A stretch of 64,000 bases of DNA. Origin: Antedon bifida. Taxonomy: Eukaryota > Echinodermata > Crinoidea > Comatulida > Antedonidae. The stretch lies in assembly GCA_963402885.1 (NCBI GenBank), contig OY727095.1:14823001-14887000 (forward strand), written 5' to 3'. The notes beneath the pieces are model-generated. The model was not told where the DNA came from and ran no database searches. It was given only the letters and a program-made list of their open reading frames with translations. Of the stretch, positions 36,637 through 49,300 are shown in pieces (positions within the stretch are counted from its first letter, which is position 1; each line of letters starts with the position of its first letter). Both the position numbers and the translations under genes were made by a program.

Positions 36637-39634
36637 AGATAATTGACAACTGAGTTACAGCTTCAATATGTTGACAACTGTCTACTACAGAATTGAGTAC
36701 ACAATTGACAACTGAGTTACAGCTTCAATATGTTGACAACTGTCTACTACAGCATTGAGTACACAATTGACAACTGAGTTACAGCTTCAATATGTTGACA
36801 ACTGTCTACTACAGCATTGAGTACACAATTGACAACTGAGTTACAGCTTCAATATGTTGACAACTGTCTACTACAGCATTGAGGATCGGACACAATTGAC
36901 AACTGAGTTACAGCTTCAATATGTTGACAACTGTCTACTACAGCATTGAGTACACAATTGACAACTGAGTTACAGCTTCAATATGTTGACAACTGTCTAC
37001 TACAGCATTGAGGACACAATTGACAACTGAGTTACAGCTTCAATATGTTGACAACTGTCTACTACAGCATTGAGTACACAATTGACAACTGAGTTACAGC
37101 TTCAATATGTTGACAACTGTCTACTACAGCATTGAGTACACAATTGACAACTGAGTTACAGCTTCAATATGTTGACAACTGTCTACTACAGCATTGAGGA
37201 CACAATTGACAACTGAGTTACAGCTTCAATATGTTGACAACTGTCTACTACAGCATTGAGTACACAATTGACAACTGAGTTACAGCTTCAATATGTTGAC
37301 AACTGTCTACTACAGCATTGAGTACACAATTGACAATTGAGTTACAGCTTCAATATGTTGACAACTGTCTTCTACAGCATTGAGTACACAATTGACAACT
37401 GAGTTACAGCTTCAATATGTTGACAACTGTCTACTACAGCATTGAGTAGACAATTGACAACTGAGTTACAGCTTCAATATGCTGACAACTGTCTACTACA
37501 GCATTGAGTACACAATTGACAACTGAGTTACAGCTTCAATATGTTGACAACTGTCTACTACAGCATTGAGTACACAATTGACAACTGAGTTACAGCTTCA
37601 ATATGTTGACAACTGTCTACTACAGCATTGAGGACACAATTGACAACTGAGTTACAGCTTCAATATGTTGACAACTGTCTACTACAGCATTGAGTACACA
37701 ATTGACAACTGAGTTACAGCTTCAATATGTTGACAACTGTCTACTACAGCATTGAGTACACAATTGACAATTGAGTTACAGCTTCAATATGTTGACAACT
37801 GTCTTCTACAGCATTGAGTACACAATTGACAACTGAGTTACAGCTTCAATATGTTGACAACTGTCTACTACAGCATTGAGTAGACAATTGACAACTGAGT
37901 TACAGCTTCAATATGCTGACAACTGTCTACTACAGTATTGAGTACACAATTGACAACTGAGTTACAGCTTCAATATGTTGACAACTGTCTACTACAGCAT
38001 TGAGTACACAATTGACAACTGAGTTACAGCTTCAATATGTTGACAACTGTCTACTACAGCAATGAGTACACAATTGACAACTGAGTTACAGCTTCAATAT
38101 GTTGACAACTGTCTACTACAGCATTGAGTACACAATTGACAATTGAGTTACAGCTTCAATATGCTGACAACTGTCTACTACAGCATTGAGTACACAATTG
38201 ACAACTGAGTTACAGCTTCAATATGCTGACAACTGTCTACTACAGCATTGAGTACACAATTGACAACTGAGTTACAGCTTCAATATGTTGACAACTGTCT
38301 ACTACAGCATTGAGTACACAATTGACAACTGAGTTACAGCTTCAATATGTTGACAACTGTCTACTACAGCATTGAGTACACAATTGACAACTGAGTTACA
38401 GCTTCAATATGTTGACAACTGTCTACTACAGCATTGAGTAGACAATTGACAACTGAGTTACAGCTTCAATATGTTGACAACTGAGTTACAGCTTCAATAT
38501 GTTGACAACTGTCTACTACAGCATTGAGTAGACAATTGACAACTGAGTTACAGTTTCAATATGTTGACAACTGTCTACTACAGCATTGAGTACACAATTG
38601 ACAACTGAGTTACAGTTTCAATATGTTGACAACTGTCTACTACAGCATTGAGTAGACAATTGACAACTGAGTTACAGCTTCAATATGTTGACAACTGTCT
38701 ACTACAGCATTGAGTAGACAATTGACAACTGAGTTACAGCTTCAATATGTTGACAACTGTCTACTACAGCATTGAGTACACAATTGACAACTGAGTTACA
38801 GCTTCAATATGTTGACAACTGTCTACTACAGCATTGAGTACACAATTGACAATTGAGTTACAGCTTCAATATGTTGACAACTGTCTTCTACAGCATTGAG
38901 TACACAATTGACAACTGAGTTACAGCTTCAATATGTTGACAACTGTCTTGTACAGCATTGAGTACACAATTGACAACTGAGTTACAGCTTCAATATGTTG
39001 ACAACTGTCTACTACAGCATTGAGTACACAATTGACAACTGAGTTACAGCTTCAATATGTTGACAACTGTCTACTACAGCATTGAGTACACAATTGACAA
39101 CTGAGTTACAGCTTTAATATGTTGACAACTGTCTACTACAGCATTGAGTACACAATTGACAACTGAGTTACAGCTTCAATATGTTGACAACTGTCTACTA
39201 CAGCATTGAGTACACAATTGACAACTGAGTTACAGCTTCAATATCTTGACAACTGTCTACTACAGCAATGAGTACACAATTGACAACTGAGTATAGCTTC
39301 AATATGTTGACAACTGTCTACTACAGCATTGAGTACACAATTGACAACTGAGTTACAGCTTCAATATCTTGACAACTGTCTACTACAGCAATGAGTACAC
39401 AATTGACAACTGAGTATAGCTTCAATATGTTGACAACTGTCTACTACAGCAATGAGTACACAATTGACAACTGAGTATAGCTTCAATATGTTGACAACTG
39501 TCTACTACAGCAATGAGTACACAATTGACAACTGAGTTACAGCTTCAATATGTTGACAACTGTCTACTACAGCATTGAGTACACAATTGACAACTGAGTA
39601 TAGCTTCAATATGTTGAAAACTGTCTACTACAGC
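36637..39634 (+). repeat. 62-bp satellite array, about 48 copies
   Basis: The unit is TACACAATTGACAACTGAGT, TACAGCTTCAATATGTTGAC, AACTGTCTACTACAGCATTG, AG. TTGACAACTG occurs twice per unit about 31 bp apart, so the unit looks like a diverged 31-bp dimer; a stray half unit at about 38470 supports this. Variant markers (GAGGACAC, GACAATTGAG, GTAGACAA with ATGCTGAC) recur with a spacing of 434 bp (seven units), showing a recent block duplication around 37197-38064. The array lies immediately 3' of the main gene. Confidence 0.97.
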
Positions 39635-39710
39635 ATGTTAAGCTTAATAAAACTAAATATCAAACATGATATATTATTTACATACATAAAACTGGCATTG
39701 CATTACCCAC

Positions 39711-39716
39711 TTTATT
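39711..39716 (-). promoter_or_regulatory. Candidate poly(A) signal of the main gene
   Basis: AATAAA on the minus strand, about 370 bp beyond the stop codon at 40087 and before the satellite array. Its assignment rests on position alone. Confidence 0.35.
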
Positions 39717-40086
39717 AAACTAAAAAGTCAATTTTAATTTTAATCTTTTCATAAAATCAATAATAGAATTTGCAACGTTAAAAAAACTTTAAACTGAAAT
39801 TTGTAAAATTCTAATGAGAGTTCTGATTTTAAAACAAATCCTGAAATCAATGTTGCAGTTTCATTTGACAAGCAAGGCTGAATTCCTTGAGCGGAAAATA
39901 ATTTTGAATGGAGTGTGGATTGTGATATTGACCCTTGGATGGCCATCTTTAATTTAACACCCTCTAAACCTCTAGTCATTCATCATCGTGAAAAAAACTC
40001 CCATTTTTGTTTCACATATTTTTCATTTTACATCTATCTTGGATATTCTTTATACAAGGGCTGTTAACAGTGTCTTTCCTTGTGAT

Positions 40087-40328
40087 CTATTGTTCTTCTT
40101 GGGAAATTTCTGAATAGCGTGCTCTCTGTCCGTCTGCTGCTGCGTTTGTTGACTGAGTACAAGACTTGGTGACTTTCTTATGTACACACCAGATACAGCC
40201 ACTACCAACAGTTACCAACAATCCAATACCAATGCCAATTCTTGCTGCTAAGCCATCATGTATAATAATTAAGATGACAAAGGCTGCCAATAGAATTAAC
40301 CAAAATGCAAAAACTATCCACCGGTAAT
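40087..40328 (-). other. Last exon: two membrane segments and tail
   Basis: The acceptor TTCTCTTTTAG at 40329 enters in phase 1, as required by the donor at 47308. It encodes WIVFAFWLILLAAFVILIII, a short HDG turn, a second Gly/Ile-rich hydrophobic segment ending in WCVHKK, and a polar tail to TAG at 40087. Two segments with a short loop suggest a hairpin anchor with both flanks on the same side. Linkage to the upstream exons rests on frame compatibility across an intron of about 7 kb that contains the Ty3 element. Confidence 0.6.
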
Positions 40329-43300
40329 CTAAAAGAGAAAATTTGTCATAAATCCTTATCTTGTTTTAAAAATATTCTTGACAGGTTTCAAGGTTCTTAC
40401 AATTACATTAAGAGTTTTTCTTAAAATTACACAATTTCTACCTATCAATATATTTGTTTTTATTGACTTTTTATATTGACAAAAAAAAAAATATTTATAG
40501 GTAAAAGGTATACAAAAATAATTTTTACAAATTGAAACTACAGAAGGTTGAAAACAATGCTTGAATTTAAAAACAATTTTTGAGACTCCGAAATAGAATA
40601 GTTAAATACCTTTTAAAAACTTCAACAAACATTTCTTTCGGCTCGGTCTAGAACTAAAAATGTACACAAATTATTATTAAAATTCTAACTAACAATTATT
40701 AAAATTTTATAATTAATCTTAAAGTTACTTTTTTCAGACTCCTTCTACCTCTTGCTATAAGATAAGTATTAATTTTCGATCAATAAATAGAATAAACATA
40801 AATAACCATTTAAAACATTAGTTTATTCTAAATCAGTGAAAAAAATCATTAGATTTCCAGTAAGTTAACATTGCTCCAATTGTATCTTTGTTTACCAATT
40901 TACATACGCGCAATACTTATTTATTGATTGATATGGTATAAACAGGGAGTTCCCTGGTATAAACATACAACACCAGCAGCCAATTGGCAGTGTGTTTGTA
41001 CTGAATGAAAAATAAACACACTGAGTAAAGTTAATACCAGGGTATACACATAATTAGGAAAGAAAAAGGTGGTGCATAGGCATGTATAAAACCAGGGAAG
41101 AGTTAAATTACAAAGTTCTTGTTTCTGCATCAAAATAAAATATTTATTGTACTAGTATTTTTGACCATAGGTCATCATCAGGTACTGATAGAATATTGGT
41201 AAATTATAGAAAACAAAGGAGTCTATTATGGGCTTTATGGGTGTAACAATGAACAAACAAATAACAAATTGACAATAACATTGACAATAATTATAACTCA
41301 TGCCAATCAGATAGACAAGATAGTACTTAATTCCTAAACGATTTAATATTGAGTCTGAGAGTTCCAAGTTGAATCATTTTACGTTTTCTTTTTGTCCTAT
41401 AAAGCCCATAATGTACCCTTTCTCTACATGTATTCATCTTTTACCAATATTCATCAGTGCCTGATGATGACCTTTGATCAAAAGTACTAGTGCAATAAAT
41501 ATTTTATTTTGAGGCAGAAACAAGAACTTTGTCTGTTTTATTATAATTATAATTATACATAATTAATTTGGTTAAAAGTACAAAGCAGTTAATTATATTG
41601 CTGTAAATCTATTGTTTGAACAAAAATGTTAAATGTCAAATAAAAGTTTTGGTGTAACACAATAAACACTTACCCTTGATTTTGTGGCTGCTCTGGATCT
41701 GAAATAATAAGAATTAAATATTGTGAATGTTATGTTATTTTTATCGATAATAAATGAAGAAACTCTCAAGTAATATAAGGATAGTCTTTATTGTAAGAAA
41801 TCTGTAACTGAACTGTACAAAGTGATATCAGTAAGGTGGCTCGTGATTGGTTAATCTATATGGTATGACTATGGTGTCTTATTACTTTATACAGTATATA
41901 GGTCGCTATACTAAAGCAGTATTATTATAACATCTCCCTCCTAGGATTATTTAAAGTTTATTTGTATGAGGGGTTTATCTATCGTTGCGTTACGATGTTT
42001 ACAATGCTATAGATATTTATTTTATTAACTTTAAGCGTGCTATTAATTCTCTTCTATATTCTAATTTCTATATTTTTTTTTTTTAAATGTCCTCTATATA
42101 TCATTGTTCATAATGTTCAATCTCTTAGTTTTGGTGGTTGCTTGCAAATCCGTTTTGGTCTGTCGTGTATCGCTAATGGTGGTAATTTTCTTGTTTCCGT
42201 TTGGGGTTCTTGATCCTTGTTGATACTAGTAGTTAGTTCTTGTCTTGGTGTCTCTACGTTTTGTGGCGGTGGTGGATTTTCAGATAATTGTGGTTTGTTG
42301 TTTTCTTGTGTGGCTGGTGGTACTGGTTTCGGTTTATCTGGTTTGATATTTATTCTGTCTCTTGTATATTGTGATCCGGATGCTGTTTGAACGGTATATT
42401 TTCTTGGTGAGTGTTGGGTGATTACGGTAGCTGGTGTCCATGTCGAATTTGGTTTCGTTTGGAATCTACATGGTTGTCCGATGTAGATTGATGTACTTGT
42501 GTCCGTAGGTTGTCCTTCGTATGCGGCTGTTCTTTTTTGAAGGTTTTCTCCGTATTGTTTTGCTACGGAATTTGGTGTGTTATTTATGGCAGGTAGGTTG
42601 GTTTTGATATTCCGGTGTCCGAACATTAGTGTGAATGGGGACGGGATGTCTGTTGAAATCGGTGTGTCTCTAAGAACGCATAGTATCTCGTTCATGTCTG
42701 TAAGTGTGCTCTTTTTTAGAAGTTGTTTTACAGTGGCAATGTTTCTTTCTGCTCTGCCATTTCCGGATTGGTGGTATGGTGCGCTTGTGGTATGAATTAT
42801 TTCATGTTGTCTGCAATATTCTTCAAACTCACTGCTCACTAGCTGTGGCCCATTGTCAGAAATCATCGTCTCTGGATATCCGAACATTGAAAATGTTTGG
42901 TCTAGTTTTGTGTATACTGCCTTGCTATTTGTGCTGCTCAGCTTATCAACCCAGACGTATGCCGTGTAATAGTCGACACATATGAGAAAGTTTTGGTTCT
43001 GGATTTCGAACAAGTCGATTCCGATATGCTGCATTGGCGTGTTGGCGTATATTGGGATTATTGGTGGCTTCTTTTGATTTCTCTGGTATGTCTGACAGAG
43101 GTCACAATCCGTTATCATTTGCTCTATATCAGCGTTCAATCCAGGCCAATATAAGCTCTGTCTCGCACGGAGGCGGGTCTTCTCTATTCCTTGGTGCTGC
43201 TTATGCAGTATTCCAAGGAGTTTCTTTCTCATGGATGTTGGGATAACGATTCTTTGTCCTTTGATGACAATTCCATCATATATGGCCAGTTCTGATCGAT

Positions 43301-46300
43301 GCTGCCAGTATGCGTGCGTGAATTCGTTGCATTGGTTCTTTTGCGTTGGCCATCCCTCTACTATATATGGAATGAGTGCTTGTAGGACAGTGTCTGTTTT
43401 AGTTTTCTCTCTGATATTGTCGATGACAAAAGGTGCCATGTTTGTGACTTCATGGACTTGTACATTCATGTCAGGATAAGTGAAGGGTTCACCTTTGGTC
43501 TCGATGCATCTGGATAGACAGTCTGCTATAGGTACTTGTTTTCCTGGTACGTATTTTATCTTGCCATTATATCCTTGTAGTTGTAGCATTAGTCTTTGTA
43601 GACGCGTTGGCATTTTAGAGAGGTCTTTCTTTTGGATGCTTTCCAGTGGTTGGTGGTCTGTATGTATTGTGAAGTGTTTCCCAAACACATATGTTCTAAA
43701 ATACTTCACAGACCATACCACTGCGAGTAGTTCCCTCTCGATGTTGCTATAATTTGATTCAGCATTTGTTAGTGACTTTGATGCATAGTGTACTGGTCGG
43801 TCATTTTGCATCAGTACGGCTCCAAGTCCCTTTTGAGATGCGTCACATTGGATCGTTATCTCCTCTTTGCTATCGAAATACGCAAGTGTTGGGGCGTCTT
43901 GGATTCTCTTTTTTATTTTTGTTAGTGCATCGTCGTGTGTGTTTGTCCACTTGAAGACTGTGTCTTTCTGGAGAAGCCTTCTGATTGGATCGGTAAGTGG
44001 AGCTAGCTTTAAGAATTTTGACAAGTAATTTATGAGTCCTAGTAATGACATCAGTTCTTGTCTGTCGGTTGGGGCTTTCAATTTGCTTATTGCCTTAACC
44101 TTTGATGGGTCAGGCCGCATGCCCTCTTTGGATAACATATGTCCAAAGAATTTTACACTATCTTGTAGGTAACGACACTTTTCAGAATTTAGCTTGATGC
44201 CGCTTGTTCGACAGGTTCTAAATATGTCTGTGACTGCTTTGTCATGTTCTTGTCTTGTTTCGGCTGCTACCAATAAATCGTCTGCGATGCAATACACATT
44301 TGGAATATTTTGGAAGAGTGCATCCATTTCTCTTTGGAAGAGATCTTGTGAACTTGAAAGTCCAAATGCTAGTCGCTTAAAGCAGAATCTTCCATATATA
44401 GTGTTAAATGTCGTCAGTGCTTGACTGTCTTCATGTAGCGGGATATTCCAATAGCCACTACGTACATCAAATGTACTGAAATGTTGACATCCACTTAATC
44501 TAGGAAGTACCTCGTCGAGGGTTTGTGTGTAGTGATGAGGTCGCTGGATGTATTTATTTAGGTTTCTTGGGTCAAGGCAGATTCTTAGTGTTTTATCTGG
44601 TTTTGTAACTAAGACTATGGAATTTACCCATTCTGTTGGCTCGTCCATCTGTCTGATAATGTCCAAGTCTAACAGTCTGTCCAGCTCTTTTCTCAGAGGT
44701 ATTTTGAGTACATCCGGCATTTTGCGGACGGGATTCACCACAGGTGTAGCTTCATTTGATAGTTTAATTTTATAGGGTGTTTTCATACATCCTATGCCTG
44801 TGAAGATGTCTTTGTGTTGTTGGATTACTTCCTCTTTTTTGTCTGTTTTTCTTTCCGACACCTCGCAAACATCAAAGTGTCCATTGCAATCGATGCATTG
44901 ATCGTCGCATAAAATTCTAACGATTCCCAGTGCTTTGCAAAGTTTCAGTCCGAATAGGTTATTCCCGTAGCTTGACACCTGGAATTTAGTTTTGTTCACG
45001 ATGTGACTATTATGTTCTGTGTCAACCGTTATCTCACCATGGTTCTGAAATTTTCTACCTCCATATCCAGTTAGGATTGTGTTGGTTTTCTTGATCGTGT
45101 ACTGTTTCCCAAACAACTGTGTATAGGTTTTATAATTGATAAGGTTGGCTTGCGCACCTGTATCGACTTTGCCTCGAAGGAGCATTTGTCCATTCGGTGT
45201 GGAGAGTTTTATTGTGGCAAGTTGGGTGTCTTTGCCATCGATATCGTTGAATTGAATTTCTCGGATGGTGACTTCTTCGAACCCGTAATTTGTTGGGTCA
45301 TCCGAGTCTTCTATTGTAATCTCCTGCGTGCGACGATACTGTTTCCCTTTGTTTGGGCGCTTTTGATTGTATTGTCGGTCCTGGGTCGTTTTGTTGAATT
45401 GTTTTGCTCTACACTTCCTCGCCCAGTGATTGCTCTTGCCGCAATTTTTACATTCTTTTCCAAATGCGGGACATTGTCTGGACGGATGATCTGTACCGCA
45501 GTTGGAGCAGTTTTTGATCAGTTTTAATTGACTGTGGCGTTTACCATAGTTGGTGTTTTGTTTTATTTCCTCAACAGTGGTGCCATTTTTTGAAACTCTT
45601 TGCAATTCGTTAAATTGTTTGTCGGCTGCTTCTTTGGACTGAATGTACTTGATAGCGTCGCTATGTGTGTAAGTCTTCGCTTGACGGAAGAGCTTTTTCT
45701 GTACATCTTCAGAGTTTGTGCCGAATTTGATTGCTTCAAGAATGTGCTGGTCGTGTTGCTCATCGGGGTATTCACACTCCTTTAATAGGATTTCCACGCG
45801 AGCAACATACGCATCTATGCTTTCCTTTTGTTTTTGTTTAAGGCTTCGAAAGTTCCAGCGGGCTAGATTAAAATTTGTTTTTGGTTGAATAAACGCTTCA
45901 AATTTTTCCCAGTGTTTCGGGAGGTTGTTTTTCTCTTGCTCAGTAAGAGACCATCCACGTCGGATTTTCATTGCCTTTTCTCCCATCCACAACATGACAT
46001 AGCTAACTTTTTGCTCTTCTTGTATTGTGGATAGGGGCCCTGCAAAGGCCATTTCAACTGTTTCCTTGAAGTGTTTAAATTGTTCAAGTACACTTGGTGA
46101 GTCAAATTCCACTTTGGGCATCGTTACCCCCTGGAGTCCTAAAGGGGCTATTACAGGTTGATTTGTAGGCTCTGCTTCAGCCATGATTGATGCCTTATTT
46201 GACTGGGTTTTTTTTTCTAGGTCAAAACAAAGTAGAATGGAATTCCTTGTTGACAGCAAGTTGTTGGTGATCAATCAACTTTAGTACAGTATGAGTTGGG

Positions 46301-49300
46301 AGTGTCTTACTCCTTTCTTAACTTGTAGATAGTGTATATTATCCTATGCTAGGTACTGTTGGTTTTGCTTCAAGTTTTATCACAATAATCCTCTTCTTAT
46401 GAAAATGAATACTCACAGTTTTTTTTGTTTTTGTTTACTGTACTCCCAAGTAATATGTGACGTATTTCCAATTTCAGGTATCTTGTCCAATTAACAATTC
46501 TGAAGGTAACAAAGCTCCCAGTGAATCCTATGGTATAGAAATTTCACAAAAGTCCGCTCTGTTGTTTCTGCATGTATTTACCTCCTTTTCTGATAGAAAA
46601 CTGAGGTCGGGGTCACCATGTTATGTTATTTTTATCGATAATAAATGAAGAAACTCTCAAGTAATATAAGGATAGTCTTTATTGTAAGAAATCTGTAACT
46701 GAACTGTACAAAGTGATATCAGTAAGGTGGCTCGTGATTGGTTAATCTATATGGTATGACTATGGTGTCTTATTACTTTATACAGTATATAGGTCGCTAT
46801 ACTAAAGCAGTATTATTATAACAGTGAACAAAATAAACATTTGGTTATTTAAAACACAATTTAAACTATAACCTGATCAACCAATATAAATAAAAATGTA
46901 TTTGTTTTTTATATACTACATTATATGTTCTCTATTTTTTAAACCTCCTATTGTTAATGTCATGTTGTTTTTACCTGGCAATAAATGAATGAATGAAATT
47001 ATGATATTAGCCTAATAAATATGAACAAAATTAAAAGCTAATACCACTTTATATTTCTGTTTATAAAGACTTTCTTTTTTTGAATAAATGTTGAAATAAA
47101 AAAAAAGGATATGAAAAAGAATTTAGCTGAAATCCATTCTATAAAATCACATTTAAAGTTATTTTAACCATATAATAACACAACACATATAATTATGTTT
47201 AAATATGTTCATCATTTTCTATTGTTGAACTTTGCAATTGACTTGACTTGTGTCACTGTTGAGTGGTGACGAAATAAAAAGTAAATTAATTTATGATCCT
47301 TAACTCACCACTCTTTGCTTCAAGTTTTCTTTCCTGTTCCTCAATTATCACTTTCTTCATTTGTGTTTGTAATTCCTCATTAACAGTAACTGGTGAATCT
47401 GATGTTAATTGTTTTGTTAATTCGGTTCAACAAAAATACAAAGACAGTTATACATTACACATTAGTGACAAAGCTTTTTATTTTGTATGAGTGACACACA
47501 AATAAATAACTGTTTATGTTCATCATTTTATATGTATACATTTATTATTATAATATATCTATTTAGTTTTATTTTAAAATGTAACCACTTAGATGATTAA
47601 AGCCCCCTTCCCTACGTTTTTTAGATCTAATTTAAGATCACAAACTATATTTAATGTAAAAATAATACTATATGGTCCTATTGCGATAACTTTTTTCGTC
47701 TTTAAAAGGTTTAAAATGTGAAAAATAAGTCGATTCTAATAATTATAGCGGCCCGCTATAAATCCCAAAATGCATTGCGCGCGGATTGATATTTTTGTTT
47801 TTCACCTGTAATTCGCCCACTTTTCGATCGATCGTGAGGCCAAAACAAATGGAAGACTCCTAACTTTTCAGCGAAAATACCGGGTTTTCCCCAATTTGTA
47901 TCAACGGAGTCTGGCAAAAATAGATAGACAATTAATGCAGCAACTATACAACGTCAGGTTAGGTATATAGCTAGCGTACGATATTCGTACGTTACCGATG
48001 TTTACCAGCTAGGCCTACAAAACTAAGCCTAGCTAGGCTAGGCCTAAGACCGTCCACGAGAGGTCGATCGCCGCAAGCTACTTAGGTAGTGCATTGTTTC
48101 TCACTTTTTATCATAATTTACCATAAAACGTACATTTAAGACAAGGAATGACATGGTTTAATGTTTTTAAAGTGATATATATGTAATATTTTCCAAAAAA
48201 CGTCCAAAATTGCAGGGAAGGGGTCTTTAACCTCTGGAATTAACCAGTGGATCCTACCTTGTTGACTGCCTTGGATGTCAGACTGTGGTAATGCAGATGT
48301 CACTGAACCATCTGTGAAAAAGTAGGGGTTTTTTTTGGAATCTTGTGAAATAATACAATTTTGAATTTTTTATCCAAGTAAGTATAATCAATTATTTCTT
48401 ATTTCACTGCTATTGTCATTAGTATTATTTTAATAAGATGGGAATTTAAATTGTGGTAGATGGCAATAAATTATTTATCAAACATTTACATTTATTTCAG
48501 TGAATTTGTTTTTATTGACTAAAACAGATAGTTTAATAATATGAATGTATATTTTTAACCAGTGGTGATGCTGGGGAGGGGGAGGGGGAGGGTTTTTCTA
48601 CATTGGCCTCCATCGAGGGTTCATTGTGGACCAAAATATGTACTGTACAGTGCCGTAGCCAGCATGAGGCAGACAAGGCACTCGCCTCATCTGAAATTTT
48701 CAATTTTTACCAGCCACCCAATATTTTATATTAATAATTATGTTTAAAGCATCTTTTCCTTGTCTGTTTTTAACCTCTTGCTACGGTCTTGCTGTAGTTT
48801 ACCAATGCGTAAGAATTATGTTATCGATCTAATTGTTCATATATACACCAATTTTTTAATTGACGATTAACCCTCTGTACCGTGGGGTAACTAAAATAGA
48901 GGTTTCATTGTAGGCCTATATTACTAATCAAAAGACATGCCATTTTCGTTTAGCCAACATCTCATTATAGCTAAATTGTCAATGTCCTGTATGTCATAAA
49001 TGTCTCACCATAAATCGATGGTATGCACGCATACACCTAGGAAATAATAAACTGGTAGGGAGAAAATGGATGCACCTCCTCTCCCCCCTTCCCCACTCCC
49101 CAAAAAAAGGCTTGTAGGCCTGACATTTTCAAAGTATGAGTTAGCTTAGCTCAACCCCAACCATGGTGGGCTGGTCCTGTAGACTTATAATTTTGTTTCA
49201 TATTTCAATGTAAACTGCAATTTCCAGGGATCTAGCAGCTTTATTTTTTCAACATTTTCTTAGTTCAGCCCAATGATGGTAGAGCTTGTCCTGGAGTTTT

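Larger units (their letters stand above)
41728..46823 (-). mobile_element. Intact Ty3/gypsy-type LTR retrotransposon (Mag/SURL-like)
   Basis: This 5,096-bp element is flanked by the 5-bp target duplication GTGAA (41723-41727 and 46824-46828). Both LTRs are 205 bp and identical base for base, so insertion was recent. It has a tRNA-Trp-type primer site next to the 5' LTR, a polypurine tract next to the 3' LTR and one uninterrupted gag-pol frame without env. It sits in the last intron of the main gene in the same orientation. Short LTRs and a single gag-pol frame fit the Mag/SURL group known from sea urchins; the clade is inferred. Confidence 0.93.

Noticed and set aside
36637..39634. CRISPR-like regular array
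   Set aside because: There are no unique spacers; the whole 62-bp unit repeats. The context is a eukaryotic satellite.
40921..41367. Hydrophobic minus-strand open frames (70 and 71 codons)
   Set aside because: One lies inside the foldback MITE and the other in AT-rich intron DNA; neither has splice support or homology that I recognise.
41676..41700. 25-nt micro-exon with good splice signals (TTATTTCAG ... GTAAGTG) before the membrane exon
   Set aside because: Its length breaks the phase: including it shifts the last exon into a frame that stops early. Splicing 47309-47398 directly to 40328 keeps phase. It could be an alternative exon.
42577..45785. Several plus-strand open frames of 60-125 codons
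   Set aside because: They lie antisense to the intact gag-pol frame and recur identically in the second copy, so they only reflect its base composition.
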